DNA from: Utricularia gibba
Lineage: Eukaryota > Streptophyta > Magnoliopsida > Lamiales > Lentibulariaceae
Direction: 5' to 3'
NCBI GenBank assembly: GCA_002189035.1
Contig: NEEC01000011.1
Location: 1,178,001 to 1,242,000, forward strand
Length of the DNA stretch: 64,000 nt
Of the stretch, positions 47,312 to 58,869 are shown piece after piece. Numbering within the stretch: the first letter of the stretch is position 1; each line of letters opens with the position of its first letter. Both the position numbers and the translations under genes were made by a program. The notes under the pieces are model-generated. The model saw only the letters and a program-made list of their open reading frames with translations. It did not search any database and was not told the DNA's origin.

Positions 47312-47317
47312 TACTTA

Positions 47318-47323
47318 TTTTTT
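47318..47323 (+). terminator. RNA polymerase III terminator of tRNA-Asp
   Basis: T6 run 7 nt after the tRNA 3' end. Confidence 0.85.
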
Positions 47324-47329
47324 CCACTC

Positions 47330-48317
47330 ATCACTACACTTTCATGGGCCAAATCTATATGTACAGCTCATACCATCAATTACGTTGCGCGAGTTCTATT
47401 TTATGTAAATTTATGTATTCGGCTCATTGATTAAAAATATAATAAAATATCTTAACATATACAAAAGATTGTAATACAGGTGACAAACTTTACATAATTG
47501 CATTTATATAAAATATACAAAATTTCTAGGGTTATTTATTAGTTTTTTTTTCATGTATTTAGATCATCTATGTTAAATAATTATGAATTATTTATATAGG
47601 TTTTTTCAATTCCATGTATCATACATGTATTAAATTTACATTGAAATATATATTTTCACAACAGAATGATAAATTTGAATAAAATGCTCTTAATTAATGA
47701 TGTTTTAAGTAGCATTGTAACTATTATCTATTTTAAAATATTTCATGATATTTTTAATGTTTAAAAATCACTCATCTTTAGAACTATTATAAATCATATA
47801 CACTCACTTTGCATCTCGGTGTTAGTGTTCGAAAGGTTTAAGAAATTAAAGATGATATTGACTAATTTGGTGATTTATTATGAATGGTTTACTTATCCAT
47901 CTTTTAGTGTGCAAATAATAGATATTGTTTCCGAAAAAGTATAAAATGGTGATTTTGGGGATTGAATTGATTTATTCTTGCTTTCATCGAGACTAAACAT
48001 GTTATGATTATAAAATATAATATTGATATACCTTACTTATATTTGATTTATAATATATAGAGTATTTTGATAATAAAAGTAAAAAAACAATGTATACATA
48101 TAATAAAATTTCATAATATGCATAGCATTACTCTTAAATGCATATCAACTTTCTCTTAATGTTGATGTTGAATTTCTATATTTGAAAAAGAAATTGATAG
48201 AATTTTTCTTTTTTGATGAAAATGCTCGAGCAATTATAATAATGAAGTTTTTTTTCTTTAAGTGAATATGAGGATTAAACAATTATATCTTGTATATGTA
48301 AAATAGAGGCCATTAGA
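47330..48317. other. AT-rich intergenic DNA
   Basis: No gene, RNA or repeat recognised. Confidence 0.5.
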
Positions 48318-48322
48318 ATGAT

Positions 48323-48648
48323 TGACAGTTTATGAGGTACAATATCTCATCTTCAAATCGTTGACATTAGAACAAATGTCATATGTTGAAAAAAAAATGT
48401 TGTAAAGCCACAAAGTAGATTCAAAAGTTATTACCCAGTATAGCAAGTTCAATGGATATTTATAAACAACAAACTATCCACTAGTTGACCATTGAGAAAG
48501 AGTTTAGTGGGCTTCAATTGATCGATCTAATTGAGTTTTCCAGAGTAATGTTGAGTACTGGCATTTGATCAATCCAACTATTCTTCTACTTCATTCTTGT
48601 TACATCTTTAGGAGGAACTTGTACATGATTACAAAGCAAAACCCTTCA
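48323..48648 (-). mobile_element. 3' LTR of the outer copia element
   Basis: 326 bp, TGACAGTTTATG...AACCCTTCA. It aligns with 56649-56973 through blocks such as GTAGATTCAAAAGT, TAGTTGACCATT, GAGTTTAGTG and CCAACTATTCTTC. The flank ATGAT (48318-48322) matches TTGAT after the other LTR at 4 of 5 positions. Confidence 0.8.
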
Positions 48649-49111
48649 TACTCAATCATGGATGTAGCATAGTTAAACACGCTCCCTTGCTATGAAGTGT
48701 TGGTGTAGGGCATTGTTTCATTCCAACTTTATCTCTCAAATTCATCAATGTGAATACGCTTGAGTGCATGGTAGCAGACTCTGATATACTTACTTTTTCC
48801 GAATTGAGTTGGGTTTTCTCCTAAGTCAATTGCAAATTTGTTGACAATCCATAGGGTTGTCACTTTATTGATTGATATATCAAGATCTTCTAATATTTTC
48901 TACAACCATATTACATGTTTAACAACTTCAACTCCAATTATATATTCTTGGATGAGAGTGCAACAACGTCTTGTTTCCTAGAAGCCCAACTAGATGTCCT
49001 ACACCCAAATGTAAACAAATATCGAATCATGCTCTTTGAGTTCTCAATCCTTCCTACATAATATGAGTCAATAAAACCCATTAGATTTATACTTATATCT
49101 TTCTTGAAAGC

Positions 49112-49130
49112 AAATCCATAATCATTGGTT
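49112..49130. repeat. 19-bp direct repeat, left copy, flanking the nested copia
   Basis: AAATCCATAATCATTGGTT, part of the outer element's RNase H, is repeated exactly at 53468-53486. The two copies bracket the nested element and behave as a long target-site duplication. Confidence 0.85.
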
Positions 49131-52100
49131 GACTTGAGACTCGATATTCAACAAGAAAGTCCATGTGCTCCTTGATAAGTCATCAACCACTCTTAAAAAA
49201 TATTTGGATCCTTGAAGTGTGACAACATTATATAATCCCCATAAATCACAGTGTATAAGATGGAAAAGGCACAATGAAATCGAATGACTTGGAAAAAAGG
49301 CTAATCTATGAAACTTGACGAATTCACATATATCACATGGTTGTCCAGAGAGACTACAACCAACTATAAAATGTTTTGCCTTATTTTCATATGGATGTCT
49401 CAAACGACAATGTCATAAAAGCGTAAAATTTAAACCATTCACAGAGGCACAAAACAGAGATAATTTCGACCATTTATGATTTACCAAATTACTCAACGCC
49501 AAGGGATCAGGATGAAATGGAGCCTTTTATGTAGCAGCAAGGAAATGAAGCCACCAAGATTCACTATCCAACATATATAAGCCATCACGAATATGTCCAA
49601 CAGCTAGTAATTTATGGGAGACTTGGTCCTGCATCACCCAATGATTATTGTATAGATTAAAAAGGACATTCATATCCTTCAGCATATACCTCACGAATAG
49701 AAGATTAAATATAAAGTTGTGAACGAATAGAACATTGGATAAATGCATATCATTCTTAAGTGAAACATTTCAAAGACTCTTAACCCGTATAGATAAACCA
49801 TTTGGTAAAGACACAGTGACACAGTCAACAACACCTATAACTTGAAAATTGTGCATGAAGCATGTGATATGAGTAGTGTCTACAGAGTCAATAACCCATT
49901 CCCAAGGTTCACAACTAAAAGACAGATCAATTTTGCTAGTCATCAATAATTCAGAATGTAAAATACCTACAAAGTGGTGGGTCATATTGGACATATGGAC
50001 TTGAGAATCATAGCCGGTGAAAGATGATGGCAAGTACAATTGTCAAGGTCCTTGATTTGCAAGAAGCTGCTCAACTCTTGTTGTATGATGTGGAGGGAAG
50101 TTTCAAAGCCAATAAAAAGCATATATGTGTCATTCAATTGTGTGTCCATGCAATGTGCCATGGAATGAGAAGTCATTCTATGATAGTATTGAGCCACCAT
50201 GTTCCTATTTGTAGAAATACCCATCAAAACTTGAGTGGATTGAGAGTAACAACCAGCATGAGTGTAATGTGGAGAGTAGCCATCAATGGGAGTAGAGGTT
50301 TGATGATGGAAAGGGACACCGAAAGATGTATTAGTCTTCTTTTTGTTCCACTATGATGGGTAATTCCCAATGAGGAGATAATGATTTTTACACAAGTATT
50401 CCTACTTCTTACAATAGTCATAGTAACGACCATCTTTCTTTTTCACATTTCCTGTAAATGAGTTATTCATAGAGACATAAAATGCAGATTCATCATGTCT
50501 CCCATCATGTGACTTAGCACTCATGGCAGCATTTGCAAATATGTCTAATGGTTTCTCAATGGTAAGGCCATTCATAACAATAATTTGATTTTTCGTCAAC
50601 TCAAACTTCTCACTCAAACCACGTAAAAAGTGAATCAACTTAGTAGGAACAAAGATTTTATCAAAAGGAATAACTGTCTCGCAAGAATCACATTTCATCT
50701 TAGGAGTAACGATATCAAGATCTTTCCATAAACCATTCAATCTAGTATAATAATCAGCAATGGTCATATCACCTTACTTCAAATGATAAATGCCATGCAG
50801 GAGTTGATAAAGCAAACTATTATTAAGATATCCATGATGATTTTGCGAGGTAATCCACAATTCTTGTGCGCACAAAGCACCACTAAAGCTTGCAACCAAT
50901 GATTTTGAAATAGAACTGAGTATCCACAATTAAATCATGCAATCATTAAAAATCCATAAATTGTAACCAGGATTAATGACAAGAGACCAAGAAATATCTC
51001 CATTGATAAAACCTAAATTATTCTTTGACCCTAAAGCCAATATGGCAATTTCTTCTCCATTCAAAATAAATCATAATTGTGAGAGGAGAATTCACAAGTG
51101 CAATGTTAGGATGTTCAAAACCACTCATAACCAATGGATTTGATTGTTCTAAAATAATAGGAAAACCTAATTCTGGTCCTTACAAGGTTTCATCACTCGA
51201 TGTCATTTCTACACGTAGCAATTGCTCACCAACAAGTCGGTTCTTTCTTTTGAGATGTCTCCACGCTCACTACACCATGAACAATTACGCTACCAGCGTT
51301 GAGAGTTGGCCAAATGGAAGGAAACATAAGGTAGTTCCATGAACGGTGAATCGCAAAAGCAAAAAAAAAAAAAAACAACGTTCATGCACATTTATGCATG
51401 TGATAAATTGTGCAGTACAACTAGAAGTGTAGAAGTTGTACTGCATAATAGTAATAACATTCGTTCTTCCTTCCAAAGTTCCAATGTCTATTCAACAAAA
51501 TGCTGCTGCTTCGTTCATCATTGAGTTCCAGGTGGAGAGCATAATCCAAGTTATCTAATAATGTTTTGAAGGGTAGAAGACATCCATCAATTGCTTATTG
51601 GATGGGAACTGAGGAATATGAAATCCTCATTTGTATTTCTCCCGTACAATATAGCAATCTATTTCAATATGTTTGGTCCGTTCATGAAATACCAAATTAG
51701 TAGTAATGTGAATAGTAGATTTTTTGTCACACCAAAGAGGAATCATGGCCAAGCTACGATATTCTGCCTTTGCTGAATACTTTGACACTATGCCTTGCTT
51801 TTTTGTTTTCCAGGAGATCAAACATCCTCCTAACATGACACAAAAACTTGTGATAGATTTCTGGGTGAGGGAACAAGCTCCCCAATCCAAATCACAATAT
51901 CTATCGAATAGAATGAGTTCCCTTGTTGGATAGAGAAGACCATGAAAAATGAAGTTAACAAGATAGGCAACAATGTATTTAGCAGCAAGCCAATGCTCAA
52001 GAGTCGGTGCATGCATGAATTGAGACAACTGCTGAACTTAAAAGACAATATCTAGATGCATAAAACTCAAATAGAGCAGTCGACCAATAAGAGCCTAGTA

Positions 52101-53467
52101 TTCATTTGAAGAGAATAAGATCTCAATATAAGATGATGGCCCAATATCTTTAATACTAAATTGAGCATGTAAAGCTTGTTTCAATTTGTTGATGGCAAGG
52201 AGAGAAGGACCAACTAGGAGAATGTCATCACCATAAACCGCTAAAGCAAGAAACGTGGTTGCAGTTTTCTTCATAAAGAGACATGAATCGGATAAGAATT
52301 GTTTAAAATACAATGAGCTAAGAAAACCATTGTCTACCTACTTGCTTTAAAACATAAAGTGATTGTTTGAACTTGCATACCTAACCGGCGTTTACATGAT
52401 ATACCGGAGGTGGTTCCATGGAAATGTCTTCGTCAATGTGATCGTGGTGGAAAGCACTATTAATATCTATTTGGTGTAGATGCCAATCCGGTTTCGCCGT
52501 CAGAGCAAGCAAGATTTGTATGGTAGTAATCTTGGTCAAAGGCGCAAAGCGCATAGTGAAGTCCACACCTTCCACCTAAGTGTATCTTTTAGCCACAAGG
52601 CATGCCTTATATCTAGAATGATACCGTTAGGATGCTTTTTGATTTTGAAGATCCATTTGCAACCAACAGTCTTTTTTCTAGAAGGTAGTGTCGTCGTTAT
52701 CCAAGTGTGGTTATCCACCAATGATTGAATCTCAAGAGTCATGGCATCTTGCCACACCTGTATCTCTTTAGCATGCTCATAAGTAGGGGTTCCTTCAACA
52801 TGAAGACTTGAATGGGGTTTGGAATCCTTAACCTTTAATAATGCAGTTTGGAGTGCAACATAATCCAGTTTCCAATATAGAGCTCATCGTATTCTAGTGC
52901 TCCTTTGGATGAGATCATTACTCATGCTAGGATGCTCTCTCAAAGACTACTGGTCTGCGTCATTACCTATAGCATGCTCATTGGAAAAATGGTGACCTGA
53001 AGTGGGCACACAATTTTCTAATTATTGAGACTTCATAGTAAGTGTGCCACTAGAATGCTCACCACTAGTTTCATAACCTACATAAATAACGTTTTCAAGA
53101 CTAGCAATAGCTTGAGGACCTGCAGCAATAATGGAAGGATGGAGATAGTCAGCATCATAATGGTCATCTAGACCATTGAAATTGTCATCAAGATCACAGT
53201 TGTCATTATCAGTTAAGAATGACAAAACAATATCAAAATTCTGAATGTAATCATCAACTCCCTTCCAAGGGAAAATATGCTCATAAAACTTGACATCCCT
53301 ATTAATAAAGATTTCCTTTGTAGTTAAATCATAACTCTTATAGTCTTAATGATCAATGGAATAACCCACAAAAATGCATTTTCTGGTACATGGTGTCAAT
53401 TTATCTACTTGTGGGTTAGAGACATCTGAGTAGCACAAACAACCAAAAACACATTAGTGATATATCA
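49131..53467 (-). mobile_element. Nested, circularly permuted copia element (one LTR)
   Basis: From the right end on the minus strand: integrase C-part (VFGCLCYSDVS near 53435, then CIFVGYSIDH), RT (KKTVGCKWIFKIKKHPNG near 52670; catalytic box reads VYGDDIL near 52230), RNase H (51627-52028, GGCLISWKTKKQ and HERTKHIEIDC), a single LTR (about 51297-51497), gag (50402-50767, DYYTRLNGLWKDLD), zinc-knuckle start CKK, protease (WVIDS near 49895), GAG-pre-integrase, integrase N-part (GSKYFLRVVDDLSRSTW) ending at 49131. It therefore starts and ends inside integrase, with about 130 residues of integrase missing between the break points. Both halves resemble one Tork/RE-type lineage. Stops make it inactive. 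Confidence 0.8.
51297..51497 (-). mobile_element. Single LTR of the nested copia element
   Basis: Between the RNase H end and gag lies about 200 bp with (T/C)GTTGA...TCAACA ends. Next to its left end the minus strand reads TGGTAGCG, a possible diverged PBS. No second copy exists on either side of the nested element. Exact ends are tentative. Confidence 0.5.
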
Positions 53468-53486
53468 AAATCCATAATCATTGGTT
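53468..53486. repeat. 19-bp direct repeat, right copy, flanking the nested copia
   Basis: Identical to 49112-49130. Sequence on its right continues the outer element's RNase H upstream half. Confidence 0.85.
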
Positions 53487-56400
53487 ATATTGAGATACTT
53501 TATGACTTGTTTTATAGCATCCATGCGTGTCTTGTGAGATTTTCTCAAATACCTAGAAAAATAGCTCATAAAAGACAGATATTAGGTCTAGTAGTAGATA
53601 AATATATAAGTGAATTAATCATACTATTTAATGTTTTTTCAACCACAATGTCTTCATCATTTGCTAGATCAGGTTGCAAGTAGACTAGTCGACTTTGCAT
53701 TGCTCAAATTATACTTCTTGATGATGTCTACCGTATATTTTTTTTTGGCTCAAGTAATTGTATTTTGATGAATGCTTAATCTCTAATCCAAGAAATTAGT
53801 CCATCATTCCCAAATCAGTCATTTCAAATATAGTCATAACTTTTTTTCTTGTCACAATAGGTGATTGTTGTTGCTTGTAAAGAGTAAGTCATTTACATAT
53901 AGTGATACAATGAAGTATGCTCCTTCCTTCATCAGTGTACATAGAATTGTGTCATTTTAGCTCCTTTGAAAATCCCTAGATTAAAATTGTGAAACAATTC
54001 TAGTATACCAAGCACGTGATGTTTGTTTAAGGCCATACAAGGCTTTATGGAGCAAAAGGACTTTTCTTTTCTATCCTATTTAACAAAGCTTGGTGGTTAT
54101 TGAATGTATACTTCTTCTTTTAATTTTCAATTTAAGAAAGTACTTTTAACATTTGAATGAAATATATCCTAATGATTGCAAGCCACTAAATCAATTAGCA
54201 GCTTTATGGTGTACAAGCATGCAATAGGAGTAAAGGTGTCATTGAAGTCAATTCTAACTACTTGTGAATACCCTTGAACAATCGAGCGAGCTTTCAACTT
54301 GTTGACAATTCCGTCTAGATTTGATTTGGTGTGAAAAGTCCACTATTATCTTCCAGTTGTTAGGTTTGAGAATTAATTTCCATGTCTCATTCTTTTCAAT
54401 GGACAGAATTTTAGATTTCATTGCTACTTTGTAATTAGGATCTTCTTAGGCTACATCCTAAAGTGCTGGTTCTTTTGCAGATAAGCATTTCGCATATATC
54501 TTGCTTATATCTCTATAACCCTCTACAAGTACTTCCCCATTGTTTTATATCATTTTCAGGAGGCTCTACAGGTTCAATTTCAACTTTCTGCTTAACTTGT
54601 CCAAGTTGTTGCTCCTCATCCAATTGAGCATCATCAGTAGTTTTAAAGGATTCTTTAAATATGTCATTCCATGAGTATGAGGTAGGAATAGTTTCAAAAG
54701 TCCGATCCCAACATTTTTTCTCATCTACAAGAACATCTTTGCTCAAAACTATTTTCTATGTTTCCAGATCCAACACTCTATATGTCTTTGAGATACTACT
54801 ATAACCCAAGAAGATTCCTTTTTCAGCCAATTTATCAAGTTTTCCTTGTCTCTTCTCTTTTGGAACATATATAAAACAAAGACTCCCAAAGACTATCAAC
54901 TGATTTACTTGATAGCACATCGATTCACAAGGTAAATCAAGGTATTTACTGCTTCATCTCAGAAGTAAATTGGTAGGCTTTTCTAAAAAAGCAGACATCT
55001 AGTCATGTTTATAACTATTCGGTTTTTTCTTTTCAAAGTCCCATTTTGATGAGGTGTGTACGGTGCTATAAGTTCATGCGCTATGCCCTGGGATATACAT
55101 AGTGTAACTAGCTCGATTGGTGAGTATTCAACTCTATTGTCTATTCTTATCTTAAGAATTTTTTCCATATTTTCATTTTCCATTATAGCCTTGAACTACT
55201 TGAAGTAGTTGAGAATCTGTGATCTATGGTGCAAAAGAAATATCAAATTATATTTAGTGAAATCATTAATAATTAACAGAAAATAATGGTTACCACTCAA
55301 CGTTTTATAGCTCATTGGTCTACACACATTTGAATGTACCAATTCCAGTCTTTTAGTGTTTTTCCAAGTTCATGTGTCAAAGGGAAATTTGTTTATTTTT
55401 CCTAACTGACAAATTAAACATATTTATTAGTGTTTCAATTTAGAGATTCCTTCAATTAGATTGTTTCTCTTCACGTTGAGGAGATTTTTCTGGTAAATAT
55501 TCCCGAACCCTTAATGCCACATATTTTCCATCGTTAGGCTACTCAAGCATGTATCTTTCCTAGTCTCAATGACAAATGTGATAGGATATGCAATTTATTT
55601 GTATAGTAAATATCTTAATCTTGTAGTTGTCCATTGCTAATAAGGTTATGGTGAGCTCTTGGAACAAGGAGGGGTTTTAGGGTTTTGAAGCAGGTGATTT
55701 CATATATCAAGTGATTATTGTAGCCACTATCTGAATACCGGTGTTTATCTTTTGTAATTGATTTTTCAACGGCAGATAAGCTAGCATGAGTTTTAGTAAC
55801 AACAAGAACCATATTACTCATATTTTGTGAAAGTTCATAAATCTCAACTACAGTCAATAATTTTTAGCTTTCTATTTTTCAAGCAAACCATCTCTTTGTC
55901 CTGTAACTTAATAGTGTATGCATATGTTCCAAGAATTCTAGAAGCAATCTTTTCTTCATGTTTCTCTTGCTCTTCAAATATGGTTATCCTTTGTACTTCA
56001 TCTCTCATGGTATTTAATAATTCTGAAGTTTGTTAGGCTTCTTGTGATGGGGCTGAATTTTGAGGGCATGCTTGTACATATTGTGTTGCTAACCCTCTTA
56101 TCTTCTACTATTCCTCTCAACAACTTGATCTTGCTTCTAGGTTTGTACGAGTTATCCATGAATGATTGAATAGAATCTAAGTTTGACATTTTCACCAAGT
56201 CGAATTCCTTCTAAAGATTCAACCTTTCTGCTTTCCATGAGTTTTTAATTTCAGAAAATTGTGTCTCAAGTATTTTCCATGCTTCTCTAACTATTTCATA
56301 GCTTATTACCATCAGGAAGACGTCATCGTTGAGAGAGCCATGCATAGGAGCAAGTGCTTGAGAGTTAATCATTGTTTCTTCTTTTGTGAATTCTCTAGAT

Positions 56401-56648
56401 TTTCCATCATTATCTATTGGTGAGTTTTTAGTCACTGTGTCATATAGACCCAAAGCTTGCATGTTTCACTTTATTTTTTCTACTCAGATAAGGTAATTTT
56501 TTCCATCCAATTGAGATGGTTGTAATGATATGAAGTTGTTGGTTTTGTTATTCATTTTTTTCCTACATGGTTAGTGAGGTAATGGTATATATGTGAGGTA
56601 GCGTGTTGTGTTATACTTGATTCATTAATTGAAATCGCTTTGATACCA

Positions 56649-56973
56649 TGACAACGTTTATGCCATCGAAATAAAAGATTGATGAATTGAAGAAACTTGG
56701 AATGAGAACAAAGATCAGATGTTGAAGAAAATATTGTAAAAGCACATAGTAGATTCAAAAGTCATTACCCTGCAAAACAAGTTCACTGGGTATTTAAAAA
56801 CAACAAATTAGCCATTAGTTGACCATTAAAATAGAGTTTAGTGAGCTTTAATTAGTTGCTCTGATTGAGCTTTCCACAATAATGTTGATTTGGTCAGTCC
56901 AACTATTCTTCCACTTCATAATTGTTATATCTTCAGGAAGAGCTCATACATGGCAGCAGGGCGAAACCCTTCA
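56649..56973 (-). mobile_element. 5' LTR of the outer copia element
   Basis: 325 bp, TGACAACGTTTATG...AACCCTTCA, immediately adjoining the PBS complement GCTTTGATACCA. It matches the LTR at 48323-48648. Confidence 0.8.
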
Positions 56974-57170
56974 TTGATAATCTCGAATAGTAAATCTTTT
57001 CTCCTAATCTTCTCATTCAACAAGTTTTCAATGACCAGTCACGTTTCCATAGCATCTTTGGTTCAATTATTTAAGGATAGAATTATAGTGTTTTAGTAAT
57101 CACTTCAAGTCCCAAGAAAAAGCAAGCCCTAAACTTAATCGTCAAAAATCAATTTCACAGCATTCAATTA
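56974..57170. other. Short spacer, repeat-derived
   Basis: No feature recognised between the outer copia element and the gag remnant to its right. Confidence 0.4.
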
Positions 57171-57560
57171 ATGAATGAGCTTTCTTAATTTATTGGAATT
57201 CTCAATCACAAGCGCTCACCAGCTTTTTGATGAGAAAGGTCTTGTTATGCACTCTTTTCAACTCAAAAGTTTGCTCTAATAGCTTCCATAGTGTCATAGT
57301 ATTTTTAACATCACTCGCTTGATCATGGTGTCATAGCATAGGATCATGCGCCTTTCTATCCATTCTCTTTTCATTCCTTAGTTGTTATCCCTTCTCATTT
57401 TCTTGCCTCATCAATTGATTCATGGAGATGCTTACAATACAATAGGTCTTTTCATTTTACTCTTCCATAAAGTGTAGTTTATAAGCATTGAGGTTTATCA
57501 CGGTTGCAAATCTATGATCCATTTTGGAACAGAGAATTTCCAACAGTGATAGCCACTCAA
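57171..57560 (-). mobile_element. Copia gag N-terminal remnant
   Basis: The minus strand reads MDHRFATVINLNAYKLHFME near 57520-57465 and, after frame changes, LLEQTFELKRVHNKTFLIKK near 57285-57230, the usual copia gag pattern (LWxxLEExF...KxLxKxL). No LTR was located beside it. Confidence 0.45.
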
Positions 57561-58241
57561 GAATCGAACAAGCAACATGCAAAATGTTTTAGAAGATGGG
57601 GTTTGGAGCAAACCAAATACCCTATCAGATGATGTTAATGGAGGAGCAAATCTTCAATTATAGAAATTCTCGTCGGATTTTGAAGAAGAGTAATAGATTT
57701 TAACATGGAAAAATTCCAAAAATTGGGACGAAAAACCACAAACGCAAAGTATATCCCTCATCGAAAGAAAACAAGGTCTTACAACTCTTTTGCAATAACA
57801 ATCTCCAACATTATAAAACAAGCAAATAGAGAGAAAACACTTCTTTTCTATTGACTTCTTCTCATTCAGGTTTCGTCAAGTCTCACCACAACAGTGCATC
57901 TCTCTCATTATATATAGAGACAAGACTCTTATTTTAACAGCACATAGCCTCCTTCGAGTTCGAGCCAAACACAAAGTTGTACTTTATTACTATATCCCGA
58001 GAATATTTTCTTCATTGGACTTCTCGTTCTTTTCTAATGGATCAAGTCCATTAGTTTCCCTCTCATGCATTGGACGTGGGCTCACCCATTTCATCAAGGG
58101 AGGGATTTGGAGGGAGATACAATCAGCAGTAGCATCTTATTGTTGGATATGATATATCTCTGATATCTGGGTATGACTTTTTTTTCTTCTTGGGGTTTCG
58201 CATTTGTGGGATTTATAGGTCGTTCTCTATCGTTTTTTCAG
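57561..58241. other. Spacer upstream of the Nudix fragment
   Basis: A few short plus-strand open stretches. TATATATAGAGA near 57910 is TATA-like. No exon recognised. Confidence 0.35.
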
Positions 58242-58505
58242 GTGTATTCATTATAGAATCCACTGGCCTCGAATTGAAGATATCCAAGTTCTTATTATTA
58301 TCTCTCAGACGAATGAAAACATGGTGTTTCCCAAGGTTTGGGGCATCTTGTTTTCCTTTTCCTTGAAGATTTGTAGTTTCAATTTACTGTTTATATCGTC
58401 AGGGTGTTTGGGAACTAGACGAAAACATTGAATTGGCAGCTTCTCGAGAGACTTTAGAGGAAGCTGGCGTCAGACGGTTACAACCGAGCCGAGTATTTGT
58501 TTCTT
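58242..58505 (+). pseudogene. NUDT: Nudix hydrolase gene fragment
   Basis: Two plus-strand exons: 58242-58335 (acceptor TTTTTCAG, HYRIHWPRIEDIQVLIIISQ, then ENMVFPK, donor AAG|GTTTGG) and from 58403 (acceptor CGTCAG) GVWELDENIELAASRETLEEAG, with stop at 58504-58506. This carries the Nudix box GX5EX7REUXEEXGU; the U position is Thr where the family normally has a hydrophobic residue. It resembles the plant NUDT4/12/13/16/17/18/21 group, which hydrolyses nucleoside diphosphate-linked compounds such as diadenosine or inositol polyphosphates. The N-terminal exon and the family's C-terminal half (after the Nudix helix) were not found, so it is most likely truncated; a third exon downstream of donor GACG|GTTACA remains possible. 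Confidence 0.6.
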
Positions 58506-58869
58506 AGAGTGTAAGAGCCTTGATTCCTTCCTCTGTCCCTGTGCACTTTGATCAACATTTATTTATTCCGATGAAAGCATATGGTGAAAGGACTTTCAAG
58601 AGAAAAGTCAGGAAAAGTTTCACAAGAGTTCCGCATCCCCTTTGTTGGTCACCCAAGAATTGGACGTTTGGCCGGAAAAAGATCTCCGTCAACGAATCTG
58701 GGTATGCTTATCTTTCTTCTAATGCTTTTCTCAGTCTTGCCAGACATTTTATATATTAACAGATGCTCGTTCACATATCTGCAATGCAACTGTCGCTGAT
58801 ATGGGACGGACTTATGCTTCGCTAGATGACAGTTATAGAAGCCAAGGATGCTTGTATTCATGTGTCAAC

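Larger units (their letters stand above)
48649..56648 (-). mobile_element. Outer copia element, internal region, split by a nested copia
   Basis: Without the 4.3-kb insert this element would be about 4.3 kb between its outer ends. Minus-strand order from the right: PBS (56637-56648, TGGTATCAAAGC), gag (about 56462-55998), protease-like DSGYNNH near 55730, integrase core (IDNRVEYS and APYTPHQNG at 54983-55183), RT with the catalytic box reading YVND instead of YVDD (53888-53899), and RNase H. RNase H is broken: its N-part ends YLNITNDYGF at about 53487-53560, its C-part (GFIDSYYVG, then SSWASRKQDVVALSS) lies at 48720-49112. Many stops. The D-to-N change alone would abolish reverse transcription. 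Confidence 0.85.
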
